A DNA stretch of 64,000 nt from a bacterium (GCA_020350885.1 CP070727.1:1694800-1758799); one strand, 5' to 3'. Positions 25,647 through 35,933 are shown, numbered from the stretch's first letter. Numbers and translations are program-made. The notes: generated by a model not told the origin, from the sequence alone.

Positions 25647-28600
25647 AACGGTCGGCACTGGCGGCATTCCTGATTCTTGTGTGCGCCTCATCTCTGCGCG
25701 CCGCACCCTATCGCGTGCTCACGTGGGACGAAGGCAGCATAACGGTTGAGTTTGTGACAGGGGAACCTTTGATAATTCCGCTCGATGACGAGGGTTCTCG
25801 GCCGATGAGCACCATCCACCTTCCCGGATATTTCAGTTTGAGGCGGGAGGGGAGGCCGATTCTTCCGATACGGCGGTTTCTCTTCGAAGTACCATCCCCC
25901 AGAACACATGTCGAGATCCTTGAACGGGATGTAGTACCGATCGAGGGAACCTTACCCGAAGTCTTCTTCACGAGCGGCGGCTCGAGAGATCGGCAGCGGA
26001 GAGTCCTCGACGGGTGGGATCAAGAGAAGGATGGCGGTTTCGTGCGATTCGCAGGTGTTGGTCTGCACCGTCGTCGTTACCTGGCCCAGGTAGATCTGTT
26101 CCCGATCATTTTGAGTGCCGGAGCGGATAAGCTCCTGCATGCACGACGCCTAGTCATCCGGCTCACCTTCCCACCGGCACGGGTAGCCGAGCGGAAAGCA
26201 GCCGCTGTACGACCCATCGATCATCTGATCGTCAACCGGGAACAGGCGGCCCTCTGGAGGGGGTGGGACGGGGAGCGTGCCCCCTCCCAGCGAACGCCCT
26301 TCGAGTTTGCACGGTCGACGAACTGGATCCGGATCGGGGTCGAGAGCCGGGGCGTCTATCTCATCACCTACAGTGATCTCATGAATGCGGGTGTCGATCC
26401 GCACATCATCGATCCGACAACACTCAGGCTCTTCTCCGGCGGACCGGTTCAGCAGCCGGACAGTGTCCCGCATGGGGGGAGCTTCCTCAGCGATTACCGT
26501 CTCACCGAGCATGCGATCACCTACCGGGGAAGCAGTGTGTGGGAGGGAGATTCGATCATCTTCTACGGGGTCGGCACCGAAGGTTGGCGGGATGATATCG
26601 ATCCCGACGCATCACGAACCGAGCGGTACGAACATCTCTACGCGACGGAGAATGTATACTGGCTGACCTGGGGAGGGAGCTTTCAGGGGCAGCCCAAGCG
26701 AATGGCAGAAAGGACCGTCCAACCGATCCCCGGACCCGGACCTGTTGTTGATGTAACATCCTATGAGGAGCGCCTCCATGTCGAAGAGGATGTCCTCTAT
26801 GATCCCATATACACGGACGACAGGTGGTACTGGCGGCGGCTTCTCGAGGGGAGCACTGCATCGTTTACCCATTCCTTCATTCTGAGTCATATCGCCTCAG
26901 CGGACGGGATGGTGAGGGCGATCGGATACGGACCGTTCCAATCGGGTCAGAACAACGACAACAGCGCGGTCTTCTCCCTGAACGGGACCGAGATCGAGAC
27001 TTTGAGCTGGCATGTCCGCTCGTACTACGTACCCGAGGCCATGGAGATACTCGAGCAGCCAGTCACCAACCTTCAGAACGGAACAAACAGCTTCAATATC
27101 CAGTTGAATTATCAATCGGACAACGACAAGACCGAACAGATGTACGTCTTGTGGTACGAGATCTTCTACACACGGCAGTTGATGGCGACCGCCGGTTTTC
27201 TCGATTTTCACGGGCCGGAAGGAGCTAATTACTACATATATACCGCAGGCGGATTCCCGGCGGGAGAGATACTCCTTCTGCACGTCACCCATCACGAGGA
27301 ACCGGTGATACTCACCGGATTCCAGCGGTCCGGCGGAGATCTCATATTCGGGGACGAATTCAGGGAGGGGGGTAACCACTATTTGGCTGTCTCGGTTTCT
27401 CAGCTCCAGCAACCCGCGCTCGACGACGTTCGGGCTGTACCATCCCTCAGGGATGAACTTCCGCCGCCTCATATGATCATCGTCTACCATGACCGTTTTC
27501 AGAGCGCCGCCCAGACTATCAGAGAGCACAGGGCGGCCAAACTCCCCTACGCCGACAATCCCGTTGTAAAAGCGATCGATGTCAGGGATGTATACAACAA
27601 CTTCTCCGGTGGGATGAAGGATCCGATAGCGATCCGTAACTATCTCAAGTTTCTCTACGACAACTTCACGGAGGGTGGCGAGCCCGTCATCCGGTACGCC
27701 TTACTCATCGGCAACGGCACGTATGATCCCAAGGATATCCTCGACAAGGGATTGGACCTCGTTCCCTATTATTTCAATATCCGCTATATCAACGAAAACG
27801 AGGGTATCGAGGATGAGGATTTCCTCACGAAGCTCGATGATTACATTCTCTGGATCGATCGCGATGGCGACGGCCAGCCTGATACGATACCGGACGTCAT
27901 GCCCGACGTTGCGATCGGGAGGATGTCGGTCCTGAGTGAACGTGAGGCGAACGCATGGATCGACAGGATCGTTCACTACGAAGGGAAGCACGAGCTCGGA
28001 CCGTGGGTGAACAAGTTGATCTTCGTCGCAGATGACGAATACTCGACGGGCCGTAACATCGATTTCTACTTTATGCATGATGCCGAGGAGATATGCAGCC
28101 GCGACGGACCGTTACCGGGGTACTTCGACAAGAAGAAGGTTTACCTCCACCATTACCCGTTCGTGGGGGATATGAAAACCGGTGCACGGAACGATCTGCT
28201 CAAGGAGTGGAGTGACGGGGCGTTGCTGGTCAATTATGCGGGGCATGGCTCGCCCAAGCAGATGGCCGACGAGCGGGTAATGCTGAATTCCGACATCTAC
28301 TCTCTCACAAATGGGCCGAGAAGGCCGTTCTTTCTCGTCTTCTCATGCTCGGTGGGGGATCTTGAATCGCCGTACCAGCGGAGTATGGGGCAGAACCTCG
28401 TCACCTTCGATGGGGGAGGCGCAATCGGCACAATCTGCGCAGTTGCACCGACGATCGGATTTCCCAATGACGATCTCAACAACTCGATCTTCGAAAAGCT
28501 CTTTACGTCCAAAGACAGCACCGGTTCCGAGCCTGTCGGTTATGCCCTGCAGCTCGCCAAGATAGAGACCTATTATTACGAACGCAACAACTCGAAATTC

Positions 28601-29689
28601 GCACTCCTATCGGATCCCGCACTCAAGCTAGCAATACCCGATTACATAGTAGAACACGATATCGCTTCGATCGATACGATGGAAAAGGGACATCGCTACA
28701 ATGTCGACGGGACCGTCATGTTCGGGGGACAGGTCTTCACCGGGTACAACGGGGTGGCCGAGGTCATCGTGCAGGAGGCAGAGGAAAGGATAGACAAGTG
28801 GGTCGTTCGCGATAACAGCAACTGGCATGTCCGCTACAGCCTGCCCGGCAACATCCTCTTCAAGGGGATGGTCGAGGTGACCGCAGGCAGGTTCAGCGTC
28901 GATTTCGTCGTACCGAAACGCTGCAGGACGGGCTCGACAGCGAGGTTGCGCAGCTACGTGACATCCACATCGACCGATGCCGTTGGCGCCTGCGATACAC
29001 TGACCATTGTAGCCTCGGATTCCATACCGATCAATACGGGTGCACCCGAAATCAGGATGTACTTCAGCGGGCAAGCCACGAGGGTCAAGCCCGGAGCACG
29101 GCTCATCGCAGAGATCTCAGATCCGGACGGGATTGCGATTCTCGGTGCCGATCCGCAGAGCTCGATCTTCCTCGATTTCGACAGCAGCGGATATCCCATA
29201 TTCGTAACTGATTATTTCAATTACGATTTCGGATCTTCCAGTATGGGCCGGATCGAGTATCCGTTGCACTCGGACTTCGAACCGGGGAAACACACCGTGG
29301 TGATCAGGGCCTTCGACAATCTCGGGGCATCGTCGAGTGATACCCTTACCTTCGAGATCGTCGAGGAACGTGTCTACACCGTTGACGATGTCTTCAATTT
29401 TCCGAATCCATTCTCCGAGAGCACCAACTTTGTTTTCCAGCTCAGCAGCGAGGCCGATGTCACTCTGCGTATCTACACCCTCTCCGGTGTGGTGGTTTGG
29501 GCGGCGGTGATGGCGGGAAGCGAGGGATTCAACAGTATCTACTGGGATGGACGGGATCTGGCAGGTGACCGACTGGCAAACGGAACATACCTCTACCTCC
29601 TCGAGGTGGATTTTAGAAAATCTTTAGATCCTGAGGAAACTGTAAATCGGGAGGAACGAATTGAAGGAAAGGTTGTCTTGCTGCGTTAG
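25643..29689 (+). CDS. porU: PorU-like C25 (gingipain-type) peptidase with C-terminal FlgD-type domain
   Basis: The 1348 aa protein has a signal peptide (MKRSALAAFLILVCASSLRA). An N-terminal beta region carries the PorU-type segment WIRIGVESRGVYLITYSDL and LRLFSGG. The C25 caspase-like peptidase domain has catalytic His868 in NYAGHG and Cys902 in FSCSVG. Ig-like domains follow, and a terminal FlgD/Por-type domain (NFPNPFSESTNFVF, then IYTLSGVVVW, and a YLYLLEV strand) lies near residues 1250-1345. In Bacteroidota PorU is the type IX sortase that removes cargo C-terminal domains and attaches A-LPS; by analogy this may be the sortase here. It overlaps the previous gene by 4 bp and a PorV-like gene follows. 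A surface C25 protease that is not a sortase is the alternative. Confidence 0.85.
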   Translation: MKRSALAAFLILVCASSLRAAPYRVLTWDEGSITVEFVTGEPLIIPLDDEGSRPMSTIHLPGYFSLRREGRPILPIRRFLFEVPSPRTHVEILERDVVPIEGTLPEVFFTSGGSRDRQRRVLDGWDQEKDGGFVRFAGVGLHRRRYLAQVDLFPIILSAGADKLLHARRLVIRLTFPPARVAERKAAAVRPIDHLIVNREQAALWRGWDGERAPSQRTPFEFARSTNWIRIGVESRGVYLITYSDLMNAGVDPHIIDPTTLRLFSGGPVQQPDSVPHGGSFLSDYRLTEHAITYRGSSVWEGDSIIFYGVGTEGWRDDIDPDASRTERYEHLYATENVYWLTWGGSFQGQPKRMAERTVQPIPGPGPVVDVTSYEERLHVEEDVLYDPIYTDDRWYWRRLLEGSTASFTHSFILSHIASADGMVRAIGYGPFQSGQNNDNSAVFSLNGTEIETLSWHVRSYYVPEAMEILEQPVTNLQNGTNSFNIQLNYQSDNDKTEQMYVLWYEIFYTRQLMATAGFLDFHGPEGANYYIYTAGGFPAGEILLLHVTHHEEPVILTGFQRSGGDLIFGDEFREGGNHYLAVSVSQLQQPALDDVRAVPSLRDELPPPHMIIVYHDRFQSAAQTIREHRAAKLPYADNPVVKAIDVRDVYNNFSGGMKDPIAIRNYLKFLYDNFTEGGEPVIRYALLIGNGTYDPKDILDKGLDLVPYYFNIRYINENEGIEDEDFLTKLDDYILWIDRDGDGQPDTIPDVMPDVAIGRMSVLSEREANAWIDRIVHYEGKHELGPWVNKLIFVADDEYSTGRNIDFYFMHDAEEICSRDGPLPGYFDKKKVYLHHYPFVGDMKTGARNDLLKEWSDGALLVNYAGHGSPKQMADERVMLNSDIYSLTNGPRRPFFLVFSCSVGDLESPYQRSMGQNLVTFDGGGAIGTICAVAPTIGFPNDDLNNSIFEKLFTSKDSTGSEPVGYALQLAKIETYYYERNNSKFALLSDPALKLAIPDYIVEHDIASIDTMEKGHRYNVDGTVMFGGQVFTGYNGVAEVIVQEAEERIDKWVVRDNSNWHVRYSLPGNILFKGMVEVTAGRFSVDFVVPKRCRTGSTARLRSYVTSTSTDAVGACDTLTIVASDSIPINTGAPEIRMYFSGQATRVKPGARLIAEISDPDGIAILGADPQSSIFLDFDSSGYPIFVTDYFNYDFGSSSMGRIEYPLHSDFEPGKHTVVIRAFDNLGASSSDTLTFEIVEERVYTVDDVFNFPNPFSESTNFVFQLSSEADVTLRIYTLSGVVVWAAVMAGSEGFNSIYWDGRDLAGDRLANGTYLYLLEVDFRKSLDPEETVNREERIEGKVVLLR

Positions 29690-29740
29690 GGAAGGATGGT
29701 GTGGATTGATACGGGCGCCCGAGGTGAAATCCGAAAGCGC

Positions 29741-29770
29741 TTGACCCGTCAAACTGCGAATTATTACATT
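29741..29770 (+). promoter_or_regulatory. probable promoter of the PorV-like gene
   Basis: TTGACC (29741-29746), 18 bp and TACATT (29765-29770), with the ATG at 29795 and a TGGAGGGA ribosome site at 29781-29788. A TATAGT at 29772 is a less well-spaced alternative -10. Confidence 0.5.
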
Positions 29771-29794
29771 GTATAGTAGATGGAGGGATGAAAT

Positions 29795-30790
29795 ATGTTC
29801 AAATGGATTAAGGTAGTTACGATCACACTGAGCTTGTTGTTCCTCTCAGCGGGGACCTTGTCTGCGCAGGGAGAATCGGGAGCCGATTGCCTGATCATCC
29901 CGCCGAGTGCCCGGGCAAGCGGCATGGGTTTGAGCTTCTCCGCCTTAAGTGATGATGCGACTGCTATTTGGTGGAATCCGGGCGGCCTGGCATTCGTCAA
30001 TCTCGCGATGGATCTCATGCATTCTCAACTCGTCCCTGATCTCGCCTCGGATGTATTTTACGAATACTTGGGAGGAGCATACCGGTTGGAGGGTATCGGC
30101 ACCCTCGGTTTTGCCCTCGTATATCTGACGTACGGGGAATGGGTGGTTACCGGGGAAGATAGCCCGGAGCCGATCGGAACAGCCCAGTCATGGGAGGTGG
30201 CCCCGACCATCAGTGGAGCCATCAAGATCATGGAATCGATCGGTGTCGGTATGAACCTGAAGTTCATATACGTGAGCCTCGCACCGGAATGGGCCACGCG
30301 GGACAGATTGCCGGGAAAGGGGCACTCGGTTGCAGTCGATCTCGGTGTGCTGTGGAAGATCCGCAAGTTCAAGCTCTTCGGAATCCACGAAGAACAACTG
30401 AATCTCGGTCTGAGTATAACAAACCTAGGGCCTTCGGTTGTGTTCATCGACGAGAACCAAGCCGCCCCGCTACCCCGCAATCTTCGGCTGGGGGTTGCCT
30501 ATACGCTCGTCTTCAAGGATTTCGGGCGGCTCACGCTCGTAACCGATTTCAACAGGCCGCTCGTCGAATTTGACCGGTCGAACACCTATCATATGGGCGG
30601 CGAGTTTGTGTATATCGATCTGATTGCAGTCCGTGGCGGCTACATGCATGATCATGACGGAAATATCATGGATCCGACATATGGACTTGGATTCATATTC
30701 AATAACCGCTACCGGATCGATTGGGCAAGCGTACCACAGTCGAGAGAACTCGGCAGGGTTCACCGCTGGTCCGTCGGCATCACATTCTAA
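29795..30790 (+). CDS. porV: PorV/PorQ-like outer-membrane barrel protein
   Basis: The 331 aa product has a signal peptide (LSLLFLSAGTLSAQ) and the FadL-related PorV/UPF0164 signature: PPSARASGMGLSFSALSDDATAIWWNPGGLAF. Beta strands follow throughout, with LRLGVAYTL near residue 230, a second-last strand GLGFIFNNRYRIDWA and a terminal VGITF strand. PorV is the shuttle of the type IX secretion system that carries cargo from the SprA pore to PorU. Its place between a PorU-like peptidase and a secreted protease with a sorting-type C terminus supports that role by inference. Members of this family without a known secretion role also exist. Confidence 0.82.
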   Translation: MFKWIKVVTITLSLLFLSAGTLSAQGESGADCLIIPPSARASGMGLSFSALSDDATAIWWNPGGLAFVNLAMDLMHSQLVPDLASDVFYEYLGGAYRLEGIGTLGFALVYLTYGEWVVTGEDSPEPIGTAQSWEVAPTISGAIKIMESIGVGMNLKFIYVSLAPEWATRDRLPGKGHSVAVDLGVLWKIRKFKLFGIHEEQLNLGLSITNLGPSVVFIDENQAAPLPRNLRLGVAYTLVFKDFGRLTLVTDFNRPLVEFDRSNTYHMGGEFVYIDLIAVRGGYMHDHDGNIMDPTYGLGFIFNNRYRIDWASVPQSRELGRVHRWSVGITF

Positions 30791-30816
30791 GCCCTTGGGA
30801 AAGGTTATAAGAAGGA

Positions 30817-33800
30817 TTGGGAGCGATCCGTTCGTATATTCCGATCGCGGCTACCGTACTCTCAGTGATGGCATGGACGACAAGCCCCATGCCCGCACGG
30901 GGGGGCTCCATCCCGGCACCGTATCATACAAAATCCGGTTATTCCGTGAGGGGGGTTCTCTCTCCGACCGCGATGCGTTCCACCGCAAGGCGCCGGCAAC
31001 GTATGTTCCCGTTCGATCGGCCGTCCCGGAGACAGATCTTCAGGAAGATAGAGCGCAGACGTCCCTTCCTCGGGGCCACCGTCTCCGGGATCGATACCCT
31101 CCGGGCCGTGCTCATCCGTATCTCCTTCCTTTCGGACAGGGATGATGAGCTTTCCACGTTGGCTTCGGACGGCAATTTCAACCTCAGCCACGACGACGTT
31201 ATAATCGATCCCCCTCCCCACAATCGTCGTTACTTCAACTCGCATATGGTAGGCCTCAGGAACTATATCTGGTTCCAATCGGGCGGAAAGGTCGAGCTCG
31301 AATGGGTCGTGCTGCCTGAAGAGTTGAATGAAAGTTACAAACTCACCGATCTAGCCGATTACGGTCCGGGGCAGTCGGGGTCCTGGACGACGGAGAAACT
31401 CGTTCAATTCTTCAAGGATAGTATATGTAAGGCGGATACGGCGGAAGGGCTCAGCTTTCCGTGGGGTGACTACGATGCCATCATCGTGGCCCACGCTGGA
31501 GCGAACCTCCAGAGCGACATAGATTATGACACACCGAACGATATCCCCTCGTTCTTTGCCGGACTCGGTGACGAAGATGCATTCGAGGTGAGCAGCGGCG
31601 ATACGATCTGGGACGGTTCCGTCATCCCCGAGACGGCGGTACAGGATGGATTCAACGGCGGTATTGCCGGTGTTCTGATCCACGAGTTTTGCCATCAGCT
31701 CGGGCTCCCCGATCTCTATAATATTAATTTCGGTAATCCGACGATAGGTGTATGGGGTCTCATGGACAGCGGGGGATTATTGGGGGCCTGGTTCGAAGAC
31801 GGTGACGGGGAGGAACACTATGTCGAGGGATTCATGCCGGGTGGTCTCTCCGCATGGTCGAGAACCTACCTCGGATGGACGACGGTCGATACCGTTAAAA
31901 CCTTCACGAACGTTATGGCCCTCCCCGCCGTGGAGAAAGAATCCGCCAGGGTCGTTCGGATCGAGATGGGGGAAGACGAGTACCTGTTGCTGGAGAACAG
32001 GGTCGCCGAGCTGGATGGCATCAAAACCGTATACGTAAGAGACGAAAATGGTGTGATCATCGGCACACGGAACTGTATCGATTGCTCCGGCAATATAGCG
32101 CCTCCGGATCCCGAGTGGCCGCTTGTCAACGGATACGATAAACTACTCCCGACCGAACGGGAGGATCCATCGTACGACGGCGGTCCGGGCCTTCTCGTCT
32201 GGCACATCGACGAACGCCTGATCGAGCAGCGATGGGAAGAGAATACCATCAACACGTTCAAACCGTTCGGGGTGTGGCTCGTCGAGGCGGGCGGGGTGGT
32301 CGACCTCGGGGATCCCTCGTCCCCGTTCGGCTGGGGTTGGTTCGACGATGCGTACTACCAAGGTAACAATGAGACCCTTTCCGATTCGACTTTACCACCC
32401 TCCTGGAGCAACTGGAACGTCCCGACAGGTGTTCGTGTGGAGCACGTCTCATCCCGCGATACGCTCATGAGCTTCGGCGCAGGCGTGCGTGACCGGCTTG
32501 CCACAAAGCTTATCGGGTCCCTCGGCACACCGGCACCGGACGGTATCCTGCCGCTTTCGGGTGACTACAGGGCCCTCGTGGTCGACTTGTACGGGAGGGG
32601 TCGGATTGCGGGGAGTGGATCATACGTCTTCTCCCTGCACCAGCGTATTATGACGCCTCCTGCGATGGCGGCCGAATTCGCTCCGGGGATCGATGCGGTC
32701 ATTATCGGTGAGCAGCAGGGTGTTATTCATCTCTTCCAGGATAGCGACTGGACCGAGCCGGAAGGGTGGCCTTACGAGGGCATCATGGGGAATCTGATCA
32801 CACATCCGGTGGTAATAGCGTCTGGGGAAGGCCATTTTGTGACGGCGGCCGATGATGCGGGTTTCTTCTATCTTATCGATCATACGGGTGAGGATTTCCC
32901 GGGATTTTCACCACATGCATTATTGGAGCCGGACCGCGTTCTCGGTAATATCGTGGTCTCGGTGGATACGCTCTACCGTACGACGGGACTCTTCCTCCTG
33001 ACCGGGAGTGCGGCACCATCTCGGCGGGCATGGCTGCTGGGATGGGATATCTCGGGTATCGACCAAGGTGTGAGCCCCGTAATGCTTGCCGGATACCCGC
33101 AGTTTGTCGATCTCACGGCTGCCGAGATCGACGGGAGGATCTCCCTCGTCGGCGGGAATGTAGATCCGCTACATACGGGAGACGAACTGTACGTGGTACT
33201 GCATACTACGGGACGCGTGTTGCTCTGTGGAAACGGAAGGATCCTTGCGGAGCGGAACAGGGAAACGTATATCAGGACGACCCCGGCCCTTTACGATCTC
33301 AACGGTGATTCCTATCTCGATCTCATCTTTTCGGACGGGGAGTACGTCTATGCGATCAATCCGTCAGGTGCCAACCTTACCGGCTGGCCTCGCCGTCCGG
33401 AGGATCTCTATCAGCTCCCGGGTGAGGTTGGCGTTTCGGCACCGGTAACGGTTGCACATACAGAATCGGGACCTATCGTACTCATCGGGACCCGGCAGGG
33501 TTTACTCTACCGCCTCGACCGATTCGGAGAGCTGGTGGGATACCCGTGGAAGATCGCACGGGGCTTCGCAGCGGCACTCGATATCCTGATCGATGGGGGG
33601 GATGGAATTCTATTCTTCATGGACGGCGGATATTCCAGGTGGAGATACGGACGGTTCGAAAACGCCGACGAAACCGGTCTTGCATTGAGCTTCCACTCCT
33701 GGCACAGTACCTGGGGTGATCGTGCGAGGACGGCATTTGCAGTGCCGGCTCGCCCATTGGATGGAATCCCTGCATCCGACTGGCTGAACCTGGATCGAGA

Positions 33801-34062
33801 TCTCGTCGTATATCCGAATCCGTCGAATGGGCATCGCGTGGGATTTCATTTCACTGCACCCGAATCGGGTGAGGCGCAACTTTCCGTCCTGACCCTCTCA
33901 GGTGAACTCGTACTCGAACGACGTAAGATTCTCATCGGCGGTCAGGATGAATTCGTCGTTTCCATGAGCGACAAGGCATCGGGCATCTACCTGTGCCGCC
34001 TTGTGGTTCGATCAGGTGGTAAGGAGACAGAAGCCTATAGGAAGTTTGCCTTGGTACGATAA
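30817..34062 (+). CDS. secreted M6 family metalloprotease with beta-propeller and C-terminal sorting domain
   Basis: The 1081 aa product has a signal-like N terminus (YIPIAATVLSVMAWTTS). The zinc protease domain of the M6 (immune inhibitor A) type has HEFCHQLGLPD from His289, with Glu290 as catalytic base and a downstream LMDSGG turn. After it comes a propeller-like region (residues about 560-960) with repeats such as LYRLDRFGELVG and DLNGDSYLDLIF. The end is a Por-type sorting domain: VVYPNPSNGH, then LSVLTLSGELV and GIYLCRLVV. This domain order suggests a protein exported to the cell surface, plausibly a cargo of the PorU/PorV proteins beside it. The start is TTG at 30817, the only in-frame start that gives a full signal peptide. 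Confidence 0.85.
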   Translation: MGAIRSYIPIAATVLSVMAWTTSPMPARGGSIPAPYHTKSGYSVRGVLSPTAMRSTARRRQRMFPFDRPSRRQIFRKIERRRPFLGATVSGIDTLRAVLIRISFLSDRDDELSTLASDGNFNLSHDDVIIDPPPHNRRYFNSHMVGLRNYIWFQSGGKVELEWVVLPEELNESYKLTDLADYGPGQSGSWTTEKLVQFFKDSICKADTAEGLSFPWGDYDAIIVAHAGANLQSDIDYDTPNDIPSFFAGLGDEDAFEVSSGDTIWDGSVIPETAVQDGFNGGIAGVLIHEFCHQLGLPDLYNINFGNPTIGVWGLMDSGGLLGAWFEDGDGEEHYVEGFMPGGLSAWSRTYLGWTTVDTVKTFTNVMALPAVEKESARVVRIEMGEDEYLLLENRVAELDGIKTVYVRDENGVIIGTRNCIDCSGNIAPPDPEWPLVNGYDKLLPTEREDPSYDGGPGLLVWHIDERLIEQRWEENTINTFKPFGVWLVEAGGVVDLGDPSSPFGWGWFDDAYYQGNNETLSDSTLPPSWSNWNVPTGVRVEHVSSRDTLMSFGAGVRDRLATKLIGSLGTPAPDGILPLSGDYRALVVDLYGRGRIAGSGSYVFSLHQRIMTPPAMAAEFAPGIDAVIIGEQQGVIHLFQDSDWTEPEGWPYEGIMGNLITHPVVIASGEGHFVTAADDAGFFYLIDHTGEDFPGFSPHALLEPDRVLGNIVVSVDTLYRTTGLFLLTGSAAPSRRAWLLGWDISGIDQGVSPVMLAGYPQFVDLTAAEIDGRISLVGGNVDPLHTGDELYVVLHTTGRVLLCGNGRILAERNRETYIRTTPALYDLNGDSYLDLIFSDGEYVYAINPSGANLTGWPRRPEDLYQLPGEVGVSAPVTVAHTESGPIVLIGTRQGLLYRLDRFGELVGYPWKIARGFAAALDILIDGGDGILFFMDGGYSRWRYGRFENADETGLALSFHSWHSTWGDRARTAFAVPARPLDGIPASDWLNLDRDLVVYPNPSNGHRVGFHFTAPESGEAQLSVLTLSGELVLERRKILIGGQDEFVVSMSDKASGIYLCRLVVRSGGKETEAYRKFALVR

Positions 34063-34078
34063 GCTTTGGAGGGACTGT

Positions 34079-35005
34079 ATGCCGAGAAGAACGTTTGCAA
34101 TGGTACTGATCTTTGTGCTGTTCGCATTACCACAATCGGTGTCCGGCACGGGCGCCGCCAGCGTGACCGCCCCTCAGGAGTCGAACGTAGACGCGTACCC
34201 TACAATATTTGGGAAGGATGTCGGGCTTACGGATCTGAATTCAGTCAGACTCGAGACGCTGAAGCTCACAGGGAGCCGACTCGAGAATTCGCACGTCTCC
34301 GCATCCGAGGCGATGCTCGAACGGTACGGCACCGTCCCGGTTCGTAGCGGTTCAAGAAAACGGATAGCGCTTTCAATACTCTTTTCCGCGCTGCTCCCTG
34401 GGGCGGGCGAGTTCTACTTATTTTTGGATTCGAAGCAGAAATCGGTGCTTGCCAGGGCTTCCGTCTTCATGGCTCTGGAAGGATACCTCTGGTACGGTTA
34501 CCATCACAACCACTCGTGGGGTGAGGAACTCAAGCGCAAGTACGAGGAGTACGCAGATGCGCACTGGGATCTCGATCGGTTCCTCCATCAGCATCCGTGT
34601 TGTTCGCCGCCGTTCGGATGTGAAAGTTACGAGGAGTATAACGAGATCTGCAGTGGAGAGCTCTATTTCCTCTTCATTCCGAAAGAGGTGGACAGGGAGG
34701 AGTATTACGAGAATATCGGTAAATACGACTCCTTTGTCTTCGGCTGGGACGACTGGGACAATCAATTGGATTACTGGACACCACACAGGCAGACATACTG
34801 GCAGATGAGGGTCGATAGCAACGATTACCTGCTGAAGGGTGATCAACACCTGATGCTGCTGCTCGTCAACAGGGTGATCTCCATAATCGATGCGGGCTGG
34901 CTGGCGTACCGGATGGGCAAGGGGGAGCGTGACGATGATGGCTGGTCGATCGAGCTCGACTCTCGATTCTCCGTGGCATCGGTTGCCGTGCGCTACAGTT
35001 TCTAG
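34079..35005 (+). CDS. DUF5683-type exported protein 1
   Basis: The 308 aa product has a signal peptide (TFAMVLIFVLFALPQSVSG), a polar segment and then a DUF5683-like motif, ALSILFSALLPGAGEFYLF, followed by hydrophobic helices and an ARASVFMALEGYLWYGY segment. Between residues about 175 and 250 lies an insertion rich in aromatic and acidic residues with four cysteines (HPCC, then GCES and EICSG). It ends VAVRYSF, a barrel-like last strand. DUF5683 proteins of the FCB group have no fixed function. ATG 34079 has TTGGAGGGAC just upstream. It is followed 11 bp later by a related gene, so the two probably form a pair. Confidence 0.7.
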   Translation: MPRRTFAMVLIFVLFALPQSVSGTGAASVTAPQESNVDAYPTIFGKDVGLTDLNSVRLETLKLTGSRLENSHVSASEAMLERYGTVPVRSGSRKRIALSILFSALLPGAGEFYLFLDSKQKSVLARASVFMALEGYLWYGYHHNHSWGEELKRKYEEYADAHWDLDRFLHQHPCCSPPFGCESYEEYNEICSGELYFLFIPKEVDREEYYENIGKYDSFVFGWDDWDNQLDYWTPHRQTYWQMRVDSNDYLLKGDQHLMLLLVNRVISIIDAGWLAYRMGKGERDDDGWSIELDSRFSVASVAVRYSF

Positions 35006-35016
35006 GGGGTATAGTT

Positions 35017-35901
35017 TTGAAACGACTCGTAATCTCACTGGTGATTGCATTTAGCTTCTCATCGCCTGTTGCGGGAGGTTCGGTATCCCCCCTAACGGGG
35101 GGGGCTATCGATGGGTGTGTGCTCGATAGCGGGCAGGCGGTAATGCCTGCCATGAACCTTGCATCACACGAGAAATCATACGGAATCGGTGTTGCTGCCT
35201 GTATACTCGAGGAGTGGAGCGTGAGAAACGAGTCGTCTCCTGAATGGTCCCGTCCACACTCTCCCGTTAAAATGGGTGCCGCCTCCCTCCTCCTGCCGGG
35301 TCTAGGCCAGCAGATGATGGGAAGAACGCTGCGTTCGAAGATCTACTTCGGTCTCGAGGGACTCTCATGGATCGCCGTCGGGAGCTTTCTCTGGCAAGGG
35401 CATGTCCGAGAGGATGCGTACAAGGAGTATGCCGTCATCTTCGCCGGTGTCCGGGGAACCGATCATACCGACGACTACTACAGAATAATCGGTGAATACA
35501 TAAGCAATGACGGCCCCGGTGGGTACAACGAGGATGTTCGAAGGGAAGCACGGGACATCGCAGCCAGCGAAATTGATGATGACGATTGGGATTGGGAGGC
35601 CTATCAACGGACCTTGGAGGGATACTACGACGCGAATAAGATAGTGGGAGACCTCAGCTGGCGATGGGAAACGGAAGGGGCCCGCCAGCACTATAGCATT
35701 CTCCGGGAGGGGAGCAGAACTTCCTACCGCCGTGCCCTCTATGCAGGAATCTTTGCACTCGCACTCAGGGTTGTAAGTACCATCGACGCAGTCAAGCTGG
35801 CAATGGGCGGCTCCCCGGTTAATGAGGGGAAGGGAAAGGTTTCTATCGATATCGGGCATAAGCACGGGGGCTTTTCCGTGTCGCTGAAAAAGGCCTTTTG
35901 A
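35017..35901 (+). CDS. DUF5683-type exported protein 2
   Basis: This 294 aa protein is a divergent paralogue of its upstream neighbour: signal peptide (LVISLVIAFSFSSPVAG), then KMGAASLLLPGLGQQMMGRTLRSKIYFGLEGLSW, which matches the same ALLPG(x)G core and helix, an acidic aromatic insertion (DDDDWDWEAY), and a final strand GGFSVSLKKAF. It lacks the cysteine cluster of the first copy. The start is TTG at 35017 after AGGGGGT. The stop touches the next reading frame. Function is unknown; membership of the surface locus is inferred from position. Confidence 0.7.
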   Translation: MKRLVISLVIAFSFSSPVAGGSVSPLTGGAIDGCVLDSGQAVMPAMNLASHEKSYGIGVAACILEEWSVRNESSPEWSRPHSPVKMGAASLLLPGLGQQMMGRTLRSKIYFGLEGLSWIAVGSFLWQGHVREDAYKEYAVIFAGVRGTDHTDDYYRIIGEYISNDGPGGYNEDVRREARDIAASEIDDDDWDWEAYQRTLEGYYDANKIVGDLSWRWETEGARQHYSILREGSRTSYRRALYAGIFALALRVVSTIDAVKLAMGGSPVNEGKGKVSIDIGHKHGGFSVSLKKAF

Positions 35902-35933
35902 TTGGCCCTACTCATCAAGGTGACTGGTGTCAA

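Noticed and set aside
29712..29721. CGGGCGCCCG palindrome as terminator of the PorU-like gene
   Set aside because: It has no loop and no following T-tract; short GC palindromes are expected by chance in this sequence.
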